A stretch of 64,000 nucleotides of DNA from Salvelinus alpinus (lineage: Eukaryota > Chordata > Actinopteri > Salmoniformes > Salmonidae): the NCBI RefSeq assembly GCF_045679555.1, contig NC_092115.1, positions 33,917,596 to 33,981,595 on the forward strand, written 5' to 3'. The notes under the pieces were generated by a model. The model was not told the DNA's origin, searched no databases, and saw nothing but the letters and a program-made list of their open reading frames with translations. A program made the translations under genes and the position numbers. Position 1 is the first letter of the stretch. Each line of letters opens with the position of its first letter. Shown here piece by piece: positions 1 through 31,303 of the stretch.

Positions 1-760
1 TAACATTAATAGAACTGGTGGAGTTGTCAGACATGTAGCTAACAAAAATATATGGAAATGTCTGCTCTATCCAAAATTATAACCAAGTGATTGCAGCGTT
101 ACCGCAAAAATGGAAGAGGCAAGTAGAAGGGGGAGAAAGTAAGGACCTTGTCTGCCGGCACTACATTATAGACCAAAATTGGTTAAAGAATATTGTGATA
201 AATAAAGAAGTATACCAGTTTCATTTAAGGACCAAAAAATTGACAGCTGCACCATACAGGTTGGAAAATAGTTGGGAAGAGATTTTCAATGTGCCGATTT
301 CATGGCACGTGGTTTATGAACTGACACACAAAACAACGCTGGATTCAAAACAGAGTTTTTCAATAAAAATTATTATACAAAATTCTTCCAACTAATAGAA
401 TGTTATGTACATGGCGGATACAACCATTCTAGCTCTGCAGATGTTGCTGTGAAGAGACAGAATCATTAGATCACTTGTTTTGGTTCTGCCCATATGTAGC
501 TTGTTTTTGGTCGCAGGTTCAGGAATGGCTGAAGAATTGCAACATATACCTGGAGTTAACTCTATAAATAGCACTGTTGAGTGACTTGAAAAGCAATAGT
601 CAATCGATCAATAATATAATAATACTCTTAGTAAAAAAATTTATCTTTCATTTACAATCTGTTGAAACTATGAGAATGATTCAGAATTTATAAGGCAATT
701 AGGAAACTGGATGGTTTTCAGAGATAATGGGAGGGGTTGAGGGTAGCTCAAAGGGGGACT
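1..760 (+). repeat. L1-type LINE remnant, ORF2 C-terminal part
   Basis: Plus-strand translation resembles the region after the reverse transcriptase of L1/Tx1-clade LINEs. One readable stretch runs at 87-395. After a frame break, about 450-545 reads as the Cys-rich end of ORF2 (DHLFWFCPYVACFW). Several frame breaks and stops show it is dead. The 5' part lies outside the window, and the 3' limit is judged only by loss of LINE-like sequence. Clade assignment is by eye. Confidence 0.6.
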
Positions 761-819
761 AAAAACAAATAAAAGAAGATAACTAATGTACAATATACTG
801 TGTTTATGGGTGTGTTTAT

Positions 820-1325
820 GGATATTGTTACGGCTGTCGTCTTCCTCCTCTTCCTCGGACGAGGAGAGGAGAGAAGGATCGGTGGACCAATACGCAGCGA
901 GGTAATTAGACATAAATGATATTTATTGAAACACGAAGACGAAATACGAAAACACTTGGAAATTACAAAATAACAAACACGACGTAGACAGACCTGAACA
1001 TGGAACTTACACAACTACACGCAGAACTCACGAACAGGAACAGACTACATCAAACGAACGAACAGCCAAGACAGTCCCGTGTGGTGCACATACACAGACA
1101 CGAAAGACACAGGAGACAATCACCCACAAACAAACATTGAGAACAACCTACCTTAATATGACTCTCAATCAGAGGAAATGCCAAACACCTGCCTCTAATT
1201 GAGAGCCATACCAGGCAACCCTTTAACCCAACATAGAAACACAACACATAGAAATGCCCACCCCGCTCACGCCCTGACCAATAAACACATACAAAACAAG
1301 AGAAAACAGGTCAGGAACGTGACAG
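820..1325. repeat. Dispersed repeat, class uncertain
   Basis: AC-rich, low-complexity-biased block running from a CTCCTCTTCCTCGG stretch to CAGGTCAGGAACGTGACA. It has no coding potential. Its composition matches no neighbour, and it resembles a common salmonid interspersed repeat that I recall but cannot name. Boundaries are approximate. Confidence 0.3.
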
Positions 1326-1329
1326 ATAT

Positions 1330-1405
1330 CATAAGGTGAATGCACCAATTTGTAAGTCACTCTGGATAAGAGCGTCTGCTAAATGACTTAAATGTAAAAT
1401 GTAAA
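1330..1405 (+). repeat. SINE/LINE 3'-tail fragment
   Basis: Contains CACTCTGGATAAGAGCGTCT followed by GCTAAATGACTTAAATGTAAA. This is the conserved tail shared by many teleost SINEs and L2-like LINEs. Only the tail is present. A copy in the opposite orientation occurs near 11820-11970. Confidence 0.45.
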
Positions 1406-1524
1406 TGTTTATAAAATGTATATAGTATGTATAAACTGGAAGCAGAAGCCTAAGTATTGTTTTCCCCAAATATATGGGGGATTGGAAATTATGCCTACAA
1501 TTACATAGATTTTCAAAATGTATT

Positions 1525-1715
1525 GTACCTTTTTTTAACTAGGCAAGTCAGTTAAGAACAAATTCTTATTTACAATGACAGCCTAGGAACAGTGGGTTAA
1601 CTGCCTTGTTCAGGGGCAGAACGACAGATTTTTACCTTGTCAGTTTAGGGATTTGATCTAGCAAATTTTCGGCTACTGGGCCAACGCTCTAACCACTAGG
1701 CTACCTGCCACCCGC
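1525..1715 (-). repeat. tRNA-derived SINE, minus orientation
   Basis: Runs from AACTAGGCAAGTCAGTTAAG to CTAACCACTAGGCTACCTGC. The reverse complement carries a tRNA-like B-box related to GGTTCGAATCCC and an A-box-like start. A close relative is at 52930-53130. This is a salmonid-type SINE; the family name is not assigned. Confidence 0.55.
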
Positions 1716-2134
1716 AACAGAACCAACAATCTATCTGCAATATTAAAGCTGATCTTCCTCACTGTGTGTTTGGACTAGATACACCTGCGTCCAATACCAG
1801 GTAAATATTACCGGTTTTAAACTTCTTAATTGTTGCCCTAATGGTGGTATATAAATTATGTTTGCAAAGTTTTTGTACCTATTGCCTGATTTGTGAAGGT
1901 CAGCAACCATTTGTCTCTTCATTTGTGAGCTCTTTGCCTTTTCCCATGCTGATGAATGACAAAGGAATTTTACACACCTGTCAACTCATTTTTATACCCC
2001 AGTGAAACGGGAAGCCACAATATAGTTCCTTAAACTGAGATTAACTTAAAAAGTTGAATGGTTTCATTTTATTTATAAAATCTTTAGGGGTGCTTGTTAA
2101 AAAAATATATTTCTGAGCAATTGTATTAGTATTA
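1716..2134. other. Non-coding stretch without a recognised feature
   Basis: AT-rich sequence with no open frame of note. Parts (for example ATTGTTGCCCTAATGGTGG, and a GTGAAACGGGAAGCCA block near 2004) look like a decayed DNA transposon, but I see no clear ends. Confidence 0.3.
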
Positions 2135-3356
2135 TACAGTGCATTAGGAAGGTAATCAGGACTCTTGACTTTTTCCACATTTTGTTACGTTACATCCTTA
2201 TTCTTATTTAAATTCTCATCAATCTACACACAATACCCCATAATGACAAAACCAAAACAGGTTTTTAGAAATGTTTACAAAAAATAACTTTATAAAAACT
2301 CTGACCCTTTACTCAGTACTTTGTTTAAGCACCTTTGGCAGCTATTACAGCCTCAAGTCTTCTTGGGTATGAACGCTACAAGCTTTGCACACCTGTATTT
2401 GGGGAGTTTCTCCCATTCTTCTCTGAAGATTCTCTTAAGCTCTGTCAGTTTGGATGGGAGTGTCACTGCATATCTGTTTTCAGGTCTCTCCAGAGATGTT
2501 TGATCGGGTTCAAGTCCGGGCTCTGGCTGGGTCACTCAAGGACATTCAAAGACTTGTCCCGATGCCACTCCTGCATTGTCTTGGCTGTGTGCTTAGAGTC
2601 GTTGTCTTGTTGCCCCAGTCTGAGGTCCTGAGTGCTCCGGAGCAGGTTTTCATCAAGGATCTCTCTGTACTTTGCTCCGTTCATCTTTCATTCGATCCTG
2701 ACTAGTATCTCTACCACTGAAAAACATCCCCACAGCATGATGCTGCCACCACAATGCTTCACTTTAGGGATGGTGCCAGGTTTCCTCCAGACGTGATGTT
2801 TGGCATTCAGGCCAAAGAGTTCAATCTTAGTTTCATCAGACCAGAGAATCTTGTCCAAGCGGGCTGTCATGTGCATTTTAATGAGGAGCGGCCAGCTCTA
2901 GGAAGAGTCTTTGTGGGTTCCAAACTTCTTCCCTTTAAGAATGATGGAGGCCACTGTGTTCTTGGGGAACTTCAACGCTGCAGAATGTTTTTGGTACCCT
3001 TCCCCAGATCTGTGCCTCGACACAGTCCTGTCAGGGAGCTCTACGGACAATTCCTTCGACCTCATGGCTTGATTTTTGCTCTGACATGCACTGTCAACTG
3101 TGGGACCTTATATAGAAAGGTGTGTGCCTTTTTTACCACAGTTGGAATCCAATTAAGTTGTATAAACATCAAGGAGGATCAATGGAAACAGGATGCACCT
3201 GAGCTCAATTTCGAGTCTCATAGCAAAGGATCTGAACACTTATGTAAATAAGGGATTTCTGTTTTTTTTTTTTTTTTTTTTTTTTTCGAATAAGGCTGTA
3301 ACATGACAAAATATGGGAAAAGTCAAGGGGTCTGAATACTTTCCGAATGCACTGTA
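2135..3356 (-). mobile_element. Tc1-like transposon, internally deleted
   Basis: TA-flanked inverted ends: TACAGTGCATTAGGAAGG at the left, and the complement of CTTTCCGAATGCACTGTA at the right. Transposase relics lie on the minus strand. 2688-2876 encodes the first-Asp region ([13 protein letters not shown]) and [13 protein letters not shown] residues; 2353-2535 encodes the C-terminus ([14 protein letters not shown]). The N-terminal helix-turn-helix remnant is near 3000-3060. A deletion joins the N-terminal part directly to the catalytic part, and stops are present, so it is non-autonomous. Same family as 8244-9752 and 39424-40085. A poly-T tract lies at 3261-3285. Confidence 0.85.
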
Positions 3357-3583
3357 AATATTGTATTTTTTTGAGTATACAGTATAGCTCAGAATTTGAA
3401 TGATTTATATTTATACAGTCTTTTTTGCTCGTCTTTAACAAAGGCGCCAATCATTTTGGACCGGACTGTAGCTTTCTCCAGGGAAGCGAAATGCAATCTT
3501 TTTAGGTCCATTCCCCTCTCTTTCTCCTATTCATCTCTCTTTAAACCCACCACTGACCCATTCTCCCTCCCTTCCTTATATAG

Positions 3584-23318
<19,735 letters not shown>

Positions 23319-23838
23319 TTTAGTGTGTGAAAATAAGTAGCTGGATTAGAACCAAGCAGATTGTTGTTATTCTGTGATACATACAATAGCCCTTTTAGTC
23401 TTAAATGGGAACATTTCTAGTTAAGTGTTAAAAAGCATATTCTAACATTGCATTTTACTGCAAATGGCGAATCATTCCATTTTCAAGCAACCCGGCTAAA
23501 AGTAAAATGCAGACACAGGAAATCAGTCGTTTGGTCAGCCAGAAAGTGGATTTTAAAGGACAAACATCAAAAGGGGTTGGATATGTTAAGGCTAAATGAT
23601 TTCCGAACACCATTGTATACTATCCAGCCTTCAATTTATTGCAGCCTTTCTTGCCACAGATCTGATGTACTAAAAAATACAATAATTATGAGTGTTGTAA
23701 CATGGATTGACACTATTTTCAAGTTCAAAACTCCATTTCCTTTACCCTCAGGCGAGGGTAATAATTAATTATAATTATAATTTTAACTCCTTGATGTTAA
23801 ACTTCTGTCCTGTAGGAGAACATCAGTGTACAGCACTA

Positions 23839-24325
23839 TACACTAAGTGTACAAAACATTAGGAATACCTTCCTAATGTTGAGTTGCACCCCCTTTTGCC
23901 CTCAGAACAGCTTCTATTTGTCGGGGCACGGACTCAACAAGGTGTCGACAGAGTTCCTCAGGGATGCTGCCCCATGTTGGCCAAAATGCTTCCCACAGTT
24001 GTCAAGTTGGTTGGATGTCCTTTGGGTGGTGGACCATTGTTGATACACACCTGAAACTGTTGAGCGTGAAATCCAGCAGCATTGCAGTTCTTGACACTCA
24101 AACGTGTGCCTGGCACCTACTACCATACCCCGTACAAAGGTACTTAAATCTTCTGTCTTGCCCATTCACCCTCTGAATGGCACACATACACAATCCATGT
24201 CTCAGTTGTCTCAAGGCTTAGAAATCCTTCTTTAACCCGTCTCCTCCCCTTCATCTACACTGATTGACATCAATAAGGGATCAGTCTATGTCATGGTGTT
24301 CCTAATGTTTTGTACACTCAGTGTA
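23839..24325 (-). mobile_element. Short Tc1-like element in the obscn 3' UTR region
   Basis: Inverted ends TACACTAAGTGTACAAAACA TTAGGAATACC and GGTGTTCCTAATGTTTTGTA CACTCAGTGTA, each with a TA. On the minus strand, 23914-24165 reads as a degenerate transposase N-terminus (MGKTEDLSTFVRGMVVGARH). Only about 490 bp remain, so most of the transposase is deleted. Confidence 0.7.
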
Positions 24326-25366
24326 TGTCTCTCTGTTGTTTCCAGCTGAAGTTTAATGAACAAAGAATATCCACCTTGACTTGTAGCATATCAGTTTGTA
24401 CATAGGCTAACTCCTGTGAAAGGAGAAACTGTTTGTGTTCTCGAACAGTAACTGACCAAACCAATGACTTCAGCAACAAAGATGGTATTGTACAGTAAAG
24501 AGCAGTCAGATTTGAAATGTTACAGAGAAGTTGTAATTCTGGAATCCAACCCAAAAAGAATACGTTTGACAAGATGATAGGAGTATAAGAGCATTGATTA
24601 CTGAAGTTGCTGAATTGTGTGACACGTTGACAATGTTCTCTTAATAGCAGACACATGGATCATTGAATTGTACTTCAGATTGGGTAGTCTGTCCTCCTAT
24701 GCAGAAGAAAGTCTCAAATGTTGTTAACATTTCTAAATGGTCAATTACATGTTGTGCAGAGTTGATACATTTACATGAACTGTATATCACTTGTGGTGTG
24801 GAATGATCTCGGTCTATGATTGTGTTATACAGGTCTCATATAAAAGGGTATCAATTTACTTCAGGTTATATACATCCAAAACATGGAGCCATATAGGATA
24901 ATTAATCTTTTCCTGGGTCATTTGTTTTATAGAAAGCCAACTCTTCATTGTCAGTTTATTGAGAGCAATGAACAGTGGATTGACTTTAGACATTTTTAAA
25001 AGTATTTGTGATTACTTTGGAGTAAAATGTAATTAAAATATGTTTAGAAAAGTGACAGCATGATATGTATTAGCTGTTTGAAAGCTGATTTGAGTGTTCA
25101 TCGGATTAACACTGTCATTTCAATCCTTTATTCGGTTCAGGTGAGAGCAGTTGCATAGTTAGGTGTGAGTCATTGATCACACTGGATTTAAGAACTTTGT
25201 TGCAATATCATGTTTTAAATAGTGAATTACTGTTTCCCAAAGTAAGAGTGTTGTTTTATTTTTGTTTTATGTTATTTTAAACATATTGTAGAAGCATTGA
25301 AATACTTGTTTGCTGTAAGAAATTCAACATAAAGCACAAATAGGGTTTGACTGCACACGTTTAGTT

Positions 25367-25405
25367 AATAAAAATAAATGTTGAATATACCTAAATAAAT
25401 GAATT
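25367..25405 (+). terminator. Candidate obscn polyadenylation signals
   Basis: AATAAA at 25367-25372, followed by AAATAAATG and CTAAATAAATGAATTG within 35 bp. It is the densest AATAAA cluster downstream of the obscn stop on the plus strand. Use is inferred. Confidence 0.4.
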
Positions 25406-25465
25406 GCAACTGATGAACATGATCGGCCTGTTTTATTCACTCCTGGTGAACGTGTGGGTTGGTTT

Positions 25466-25675
25466 ATATCAGGGTTGAACAACTCCAGTCCTCCAGGACC
25501 AGAGGGGTAGGCACACTTTTCCCCATCCCTAGCAAACACAGCTGATTAAACTAATTACATTCTAAAACTGAAGATCATGATTAGTTGATTGTTGGAGCCA
25601 GGATTGTTTGCTGGGGTTGGGGCAAAAGTGTGACACCAATCAGTACTGGAGTTGCGCATCCCAGGTTTTATATAA
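25466..25675. mobile_element. Short inverted-repeat element (MITE-like)
   Basis: Left end CAGGGTTGAACAACTCCAGT CCTCCAGG and right end AGTACTGGAGTTGCGCATCCC are imperfect inverted copies. A family of this shape is common in teleosts. Non-coding. Confidence 0.45.
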
Positions 25676-25732
25676 ACAATTGGTTGGTATTCACTGAATG
25701 TAAATGTTTGTGTATTGTCTTCCTTTAGTCCA

Positions 25733-25925
25733 GTGGTAGGCAACCCTGGTCCTGGAGTGCTGCAGGCACTTCATGTCTTTTGATTTAACTGACCTGGAAG
25801 ACCAGGTGTGTTGAATTTAGGCAATCACTGAACTGATCCATTGGCTCAGTTGTTCAGGCATAGTGCTTAGTTGGAACAAAATCCTGCAGTACTCCAGGAA
25901 CAGGATTGCCTACCCCCACTCTAGT
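25733..25925. mobile_element. Short inverted-repeat element (MITE-like)
   Basis: Left end AGTGGTAGGCAACCCTGGTC CTGGAGTGCTGCAG and right end CTGCAGTACTCCAGGAACAG GATTGCCTACC form long imperfect terminal inverted repeats around a non-coding core. Probably hAT-related, by comparison with known teleost elements. Confidence 0.55.
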
Positions 25926-25958
25926 CTATATCTTCAACTAGATTGAATCTTTAAGATA

Positions 25959-27422
25959 TAAACTCAGCAAAAAAAAGAAACGTCCCTTTTTCAGGACCCT
26001 GTCTTTCAAAGATAATTCATAAAAATCTAAATAACTTTACATATCTTCATTGTAAAGGGGTTAAAACACTGTTTCCCATGCTTGTTCAATGAACCATTAA
26101 CAATTAATGAACATGCACCTGTGGAACGGTCGTTAAGAAACTAACAGCTTACAGACGGTAGGCAATTAAGGTCACAGTTATGAAGGACACTAAAGAGGCC
26201 TTTCTACTGACTATGAAAAACACCAAAAGAAAGATGCTCATCTGCGTGAATGTGCCTTAGGCATGCAGCAAGGAGGCATGAGGACTGCAGATGTGGCCAG
26301 GGCAATAAAATGTTCGTACTGTGAGACGCCTAAGAAAGCGCTACAGGGAGACAGGACGGATAGCTGATCGTCCTCGCAGTGGCAGACCATGTGTAACAAC
26401 ACCTGCACAGGATCGGTACATCCGAACATCACACCTGCGGGACAGGTACAGGATGGCAACAACTGCCCGAGTTACACCAGGAACGCACAATCTCTCCATC
26501 AGTGCTCAGACTGTCCGCAATAGGCTGAGAGAGGCTGGACTGAGGGCTTGTAGGCCTGTTGTAAGGCAGGTCCTCACCAGACATGACCGGCAACAACATC
26601 GCCTATGGGCACAAACCCACTGTCACTGGACCAGACAGGACTGGCAAAAACTGCTCTTCACTGACGAGTCGTGGTTTTGTCTCACCAGGGGTGATGGTCG
26701 GATTCGCGTTTATCGTCGAAAGAATGAGCGTTACACCGAGGCCTGTACTCTGGAGCGAGATCGATTTGGAGGTGGAGGGTCCGTCATGGTCTGGGGCGGT
26801 GTGTCACAGCATTATCGGACTGAGCTTGTTATTGCAGGCAACCTCAACGCTGTGCGTTACAGGGAAGACATCCTCCTCCCTCAAGTGGTACCCTTCCTGC
26901 AGGCTCATCCTGACATGACCCTCCAGCATGACAATGCCACCAGCCATAAGGCTCGTTCTGTGTGTGATTTCCTGCAAGACAGGAATGTCAGTGTTCTGCC
27001 ATGGCCAGCGAAGTGCCCGGATATCAATCCCATTGAGCACGTCTGGGACCTGTTGGATCGGAGGGTGAGGGCTAGGGCCATTCCCCCCAGAAATGTCCGA
27101 GAACTTGCAGGTGCCTTGGTGGAAGAGTGGGGTAACATCTCATAGCAAGAACAAATCTGGTGCAGTCCATGAGGAGGAGATGCACTGCAGGACTTAATGC
27201 AGCTGGTGACCACACCAGATACTGACTGCTACTTTTGATTTTGACCCCCCCTCCCTCTTTGTTCAGGGACACATTATTCCATTTCTGTTCATCACGTCTG
27301 TGGAACTTCAGTTTATGTCTTAGTTGTTGAATCTTATGTTCATACAAAAATTTACACATGTTAAGTTTGCTGAAAATAAACGCAGTTGACAGTGAGGACG
27401 TTTTTTTTTTTGCTGAGTTTTG
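25959..27422 (+). mobile_element. Tc1-like transposon, nearly complete
   Basis: Ends AACTCAGCAAAAAAAAGAAA CGTCC at the left and GGACG followed by a T-run and GCTGAGTTT at the right, inverted relative to each other and next to TA. Total about 1.46 kb. It carries one long plus-strand transposase frame (26321-27145). It lies 1.4 kb past the obscn polyadenylation signals and is the best preserved transposase in the window. Confidence 0.88.
26222..27237 (+). pseudogene. Tc1 transposase pseudogene with intact DD34E triad
   Basis: Cut-and-paste transposase of the Tc1/mariner superfamily. 26321-27145 reads 274 codons: RRLRKRYRETGRIADRPRSG (second helix-turn-helix and GRPR-like motif), LLFTDESWFCL (first Asp), LQHDNATSHKA (second Asp) and INPIEHVWD (Glu). 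The Asp-Glu spacing is exactly 34 residues. The start is damaged: DAHLRECALGMQQGGMRTAD VARAIK upstream is in another frame, so there is a small frameshift near 26308. The end is cut by TAG at 27143-27145, where CAG is expected; homology continues to about 27237 with a small deletion. Broken, but only lightly. Confidence 0.8.
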
Positions 27423-27722
27423 AAGTGTAGGGCTAAGAAATACTAGCTAGAATTAGGAGTCAACAATGGTAGCTCTAACTATTGATGACATATTTCAGGT
27501 CAGGTGCTTGGCCTTCAACCTGCCATAATGTTCAGCAAATCATTGGCTGTTTTCAGTTACTGATTGAAAACTGGATCACTACATGTTAGGTGAGAATTAT
27601 CGGTTAATTGAATGATTAGAATATTCCGCCCTGAAACATATAATTGTATGGAAGTGATTAGAATGTATAACATCATAATCAATAAATGTGTAGTCTAGTC
27701 AGAATTAGGGTAAAGACAATAT

Positions 27723-28060
27723 GTCTTTATGGTATTATAAACACAGACTGTCTGAGCTTGGTGCCGACCTGACTAGAGATTTGGGAGAGAACAGGGAGTA
27801 TGTCTCAAGGACACTAATCTCTGGCGGCTGGGTAGCAGGACATGTGTGCGCGTCTGTTTGTATGTGTGTGTGCGTCTGTCTGTGTGCATGTGCGTCTGTG
27901 TGTGTATGGTTGTGTGAATGTGTGGGCGTGAGAAAATGTATTGTATTCTTGACTTTAGAACGTTCTCTGAATAAACTGTACTAACCTTTTGTATAAGCTG
28001 AGTGACTAATTATTATTATACCCAAGGTCTTACAAACCTCGGGAATTGGTCAGAGCTATT
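27723..28060. repeat. Possible LTR-like repeat fragment
   Basis: The sequence from GACTGTCTGAGCTTGGTGCC to CTCGGGAATTGGTCA includes GT-rich tracts (27840-27925) and an AATAAA at 27970 followed by a GT-rich stretch. It has the look of a retroviral-type LTR end, but I see no target duplication or internal region. Confidence 0.2.
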
Positions 28061-30023
28061 GATTGATTGTTATTATCATTGGGATTGGAAATTCTCTTAT
28101 CACTACGTGTAGAAAATAAAAGGATATCCAGGCAATATAGTTTCATTATTTGACTTTACTACAGTTGTAAAACACATACATAAAATGTTACTAGACATAC
28201 ATATTTGTAAAACAAGGACTTGAAGGCTGGGTGAATTGTCAATATCTGGCCAATGTAAACAATTATACATGCAAAGCAGGGCTTCAATCTGCATCGGCGA
28301 AGTTCAGCTTTATAGCGTGATTTAAAATGAAAGGCAATGTTTCCGCTTTAGTGGAGACTGCATTCACGGTAAACGCTGCATATGTCAGCTCAATCGTAAA
28401 TTACCTTAAATTCTATCAATGAATCTAACGCTTCAGCTTTAGACTGAATCAAGCCTTAAATCATTGAAAGGTTGGTTAGTGAAAAAGTCAAATGTTTCAT
28501 TAAGTAATTTGTGCAAAGTAATGAATTTCATGTTCAAAGGGAGATCAAATACAAAGGACAAGCAGTGGCACAGTAGTCATGGGCCACAGTAGCCTATGTC
28601 AAATAAAAGTTACTAATGCACTCAATTTGGGTTGTGAATGGAAGTTGCCTTGTAAAACAAGGCATGTCAAACTACAAACTTAAAAGACATCAAAAGTTGC
28701 TGAGACAATGTAGCCTTTTTTAAGACCGGTTTTGTTGAATTCAATGTAGCCAGTTTCAAGTAAAGCCGATTTCTTTATTCTCCTTTAAGGACGGACACTA
28801 TTTGCTCCAGTTATTTAAAATATGCCATTGATCTTTTATTCTCATTCAATTGTTTTCTGTCCAAAAGAACTCGCTGCATATTATACTACAGGTGAGATTT
28901 GTAAAATAATGATGTATACAAAACATATACAATATAAAAGTTTCACGCCTGTACAACAGTGAACAAAAATCGATCCGGGGCAAGTCGTGGTCTCAGGAAG
29001 TGCAGCTTCCTGTATAGCTGTTCTAGTGATTAACATGATTGTAAATCCTAATTGGCAATCTGTTGTTTTATTGGTAAATTAAGTAATTCTATAATTTCAA
29101 TAGTATGGTAAAACCTACAGGGAAACTTCAAACATGGATTGCTTCACACACACACACAAGTTGACTAGGATCCCTAGCAAACAGCAGCTAGGCTACAGTA
29201 AGTTCCTGAGATCGGCTATGAATGTATATGAATGGATGGGGCTTCCCTGTATGACTATGCAAGGGCCAGAGTTAGCTAGTGCCCAAGCCCCTGGCATTGT
29301 GATTGGTTGTTAGCTGCTCTGTTGACAATACTGTTAGCCAACAATCCCTCTTAAAAGGAATGAAAGGCCTGGGCCTCTCCCTACTCTTTACCTTTCTGGC
29401 TATAGCTGTGGAACCGTGTTGTGGCTAATGACAACCAACGCATTTCCGTACAACCACATTTTCAGGTCAGTTCTGCTAGACAGGAACAGAACAGCAATGT
29501 TCCGAAGCTGTACTGACAGGGCTAGACTTTGGGGCAAGCCATGACATTTGCGAACATACCATACAAGTATCCACTCTTGCTGAGCACTAGGTGGAATGGG
29601 TCTTGTTATTATGGTCAGAGTGAATACAAATAGAATGCTTAGGGGCTATAATACTGGTAGATGCACAGAAGAATGACTTGGCGGCAGAAACTCCGGTGTG
29701 CAGTACTCCTTCATAGTAAAATAAAACAAGGTAGTCCCAGGTTAACCATTAATGGAGTATTTTTCTTTGTGGATCAAAATACAACAACTTTGAAGCTGAC
29801 CACCAGCCAAATAAATAAATACAGCAAAATAGTTCACTTCTATCTTCCAAATATGTAAAAAGATATTCCTGCGCACTCAGAAGGCTACCATCTGTGGTTC
29901 GGGGCGAGGCAGGTTGTCTGTAGTTCCTTCCAACACCGGTATCTGACGGAATGTTCAGGATTGGAATAGGAGGGCAGCCATTTTGTAAGGAGTGGCCAGG
30001 ATGGCTGTCAGGTTTCTCGTCGC
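28061..30023. other. Non-coding stretch, probably guk1 3' UTR and flank
   Basis: No supported gene. The part nearest guk1 (up to 30023) should include its 3' UTR on the minus strand; complementary polyadenylation signals (TTTATT on the plus strand) occur, for example near 28772 and 28835, but none is decisive. A short CA run lies at 29147-29158. Confidence 0.4.
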
Positions 30024-31301
30024 TTAAGACAAGTTGTTTTTCTGAACTTTTTTGATTTCCTGAAGAAAGAAAGTAGGTTTGAGGATGACATTTTGGAGAT
30101 GGTGAAAATCAACACTGACATATCTATTAATGATTTACTGACACATATCTATTATGTTAAATGGTGCATATGGCCCAGTCCATCATACCCAGCTCTGTTA
30201 TGTCACTACAAACTCACCTCAATAAGGGCGTCTATCAACTTCCCATAGGCATCGTCGAGATTATCATTGACAATGACAATGTCAAATATGCCCGGTTCCT
30301 TGCCTGAAAGATCAGGGGAACCGTTTTAGACAACATCCTTCAAGAACTTCTCAACATACAACTCTGTTTTAGGCCAAAGTCTCTCCAGAATCAGACTCAC
30401 TTATCTCCATGTCCACCTGAGCAGCATCTAAACGTTTCTGGAGGCTCTCCTCTGACTCAGTATTTCTGTCCCTTAAACGCTTCTCCTAAAATGCCAAAAT
30501 GTCAGAGGGAGATCATCATGGGTGGGTTAGCGTTAGATCAGGAGTTACTACACTTTTATAACCATATTGTACTTATATAACCAATTATACACAAGTTAAA
30601 CAAGACAAAAATGACCCTGGTACACCATTTTATATTGCCTCCTGGCTCTCACCAGTATGTTCATGGACGGAGGCTGGATCGAGATGTAGATGGGGTTGAG
30701 GTCTGTCGTCTTCACAGCCCTAACGCCCTGCATGTCGATGTCCAGGATGCAGATCAGGTTCTTGTCTTTAACGGCCTGCACCGAGGCCTTGCTCGTCCCG
30801 TACATGTTCCCCGAAAACACTGCGCTTTCAACGAACTCCCCTTTGTCGATGCTGGCCTGCATGTACTCCCTTGTAACATAATGGTAATCTGAAACAACAA
30901 TTTCATGTTAAAAGGTTGGTTATTGAAAATAATAAAGACACAGGGGACAGCATAGGTCGCCCAAAGATGGTTGAAGCTAATTAAAGTGATGCAACAGGAG
31001 GATTTGGAGCACAAGTGTCTATCTTGGAGTTTAAAAACCCTACCTACCTTTGCCATTTTCTTCACCAGGACGAGGGCTCCTTGTTGTATCTAAAGGATGA
31101 GAGCACACAATTAGATATTTTATTTCTGTAACTGACACCTCCCTGACATTTTACACAGTTAACGGGGGACTGGTGCAGAGCACACTTACGCGAGACGCTG
31201 AAGCCAAACACGCCCTCGTACTCCTTGAGCAGGTTCTTGAGCAGCGTGCTCTTCCCAGCCCCTGACGGGCCACTCAGCACCACTGGCCTGGGTCCTGCCA
31301 T
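30024..31301 (-). CDS. guk1: Guanylate kinase, complete coding region
   Basis: Cytosolic enzyme, ATP + GMP to ADP + GDP, essential for GTP supply. Minus-strand coding exons: 31301-31190, 31089-31048, 30888-30653, 30485-30401, 30303-30218, 30059-30024. Total 597 nt, 198 residues (human enzyme 197). All introns are GT-AG and all phases join. P-loop GPSGAGKST at residues 11-19. GMP-binding segment [19 protein letters not shown], with Ser37, Arg41, Arg44 and Tyr53. [16 protein letters not shown] and [15 protein letters not shown] give the GMP/Mg site, [17 protein letters not shown] the lid, [10 protein letters not shown] the C-terminal core. The start is the first ATG, two bases after a strong pyrimidine-rich acceptor at 31304, so a non-coding or alternative first exon lies upstream and was not identified. 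Tail to tail with obscn. Confidence 0.95.
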
Positions 31302-31303
31302 AG

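Larger units (their letters stand above)
23319..25405 (+). other. obscn: Probable obscn 3' untranslated region
   Basis: No coding frame. AT-rich sequence from the stop codon to a cluster of polyadenylation signals, interrupted by a Tc1 fragment at 23839-24325. The extent is inferred from the signals only. Confidence 0.5.

Noticed and set aside
26321..27145. Domesticated transposase gene
   Set aside because: It sits between its own inverted ends, its start is frameshifted and its end has a stop. No sign of host exon structure.
27723..28060. Retroviral LTR
   Set aside because: Only a polyadenylation-like signal and general look; no target duplication, primer-binding site or internal genes. 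Kept only as a low-confidence repeat.
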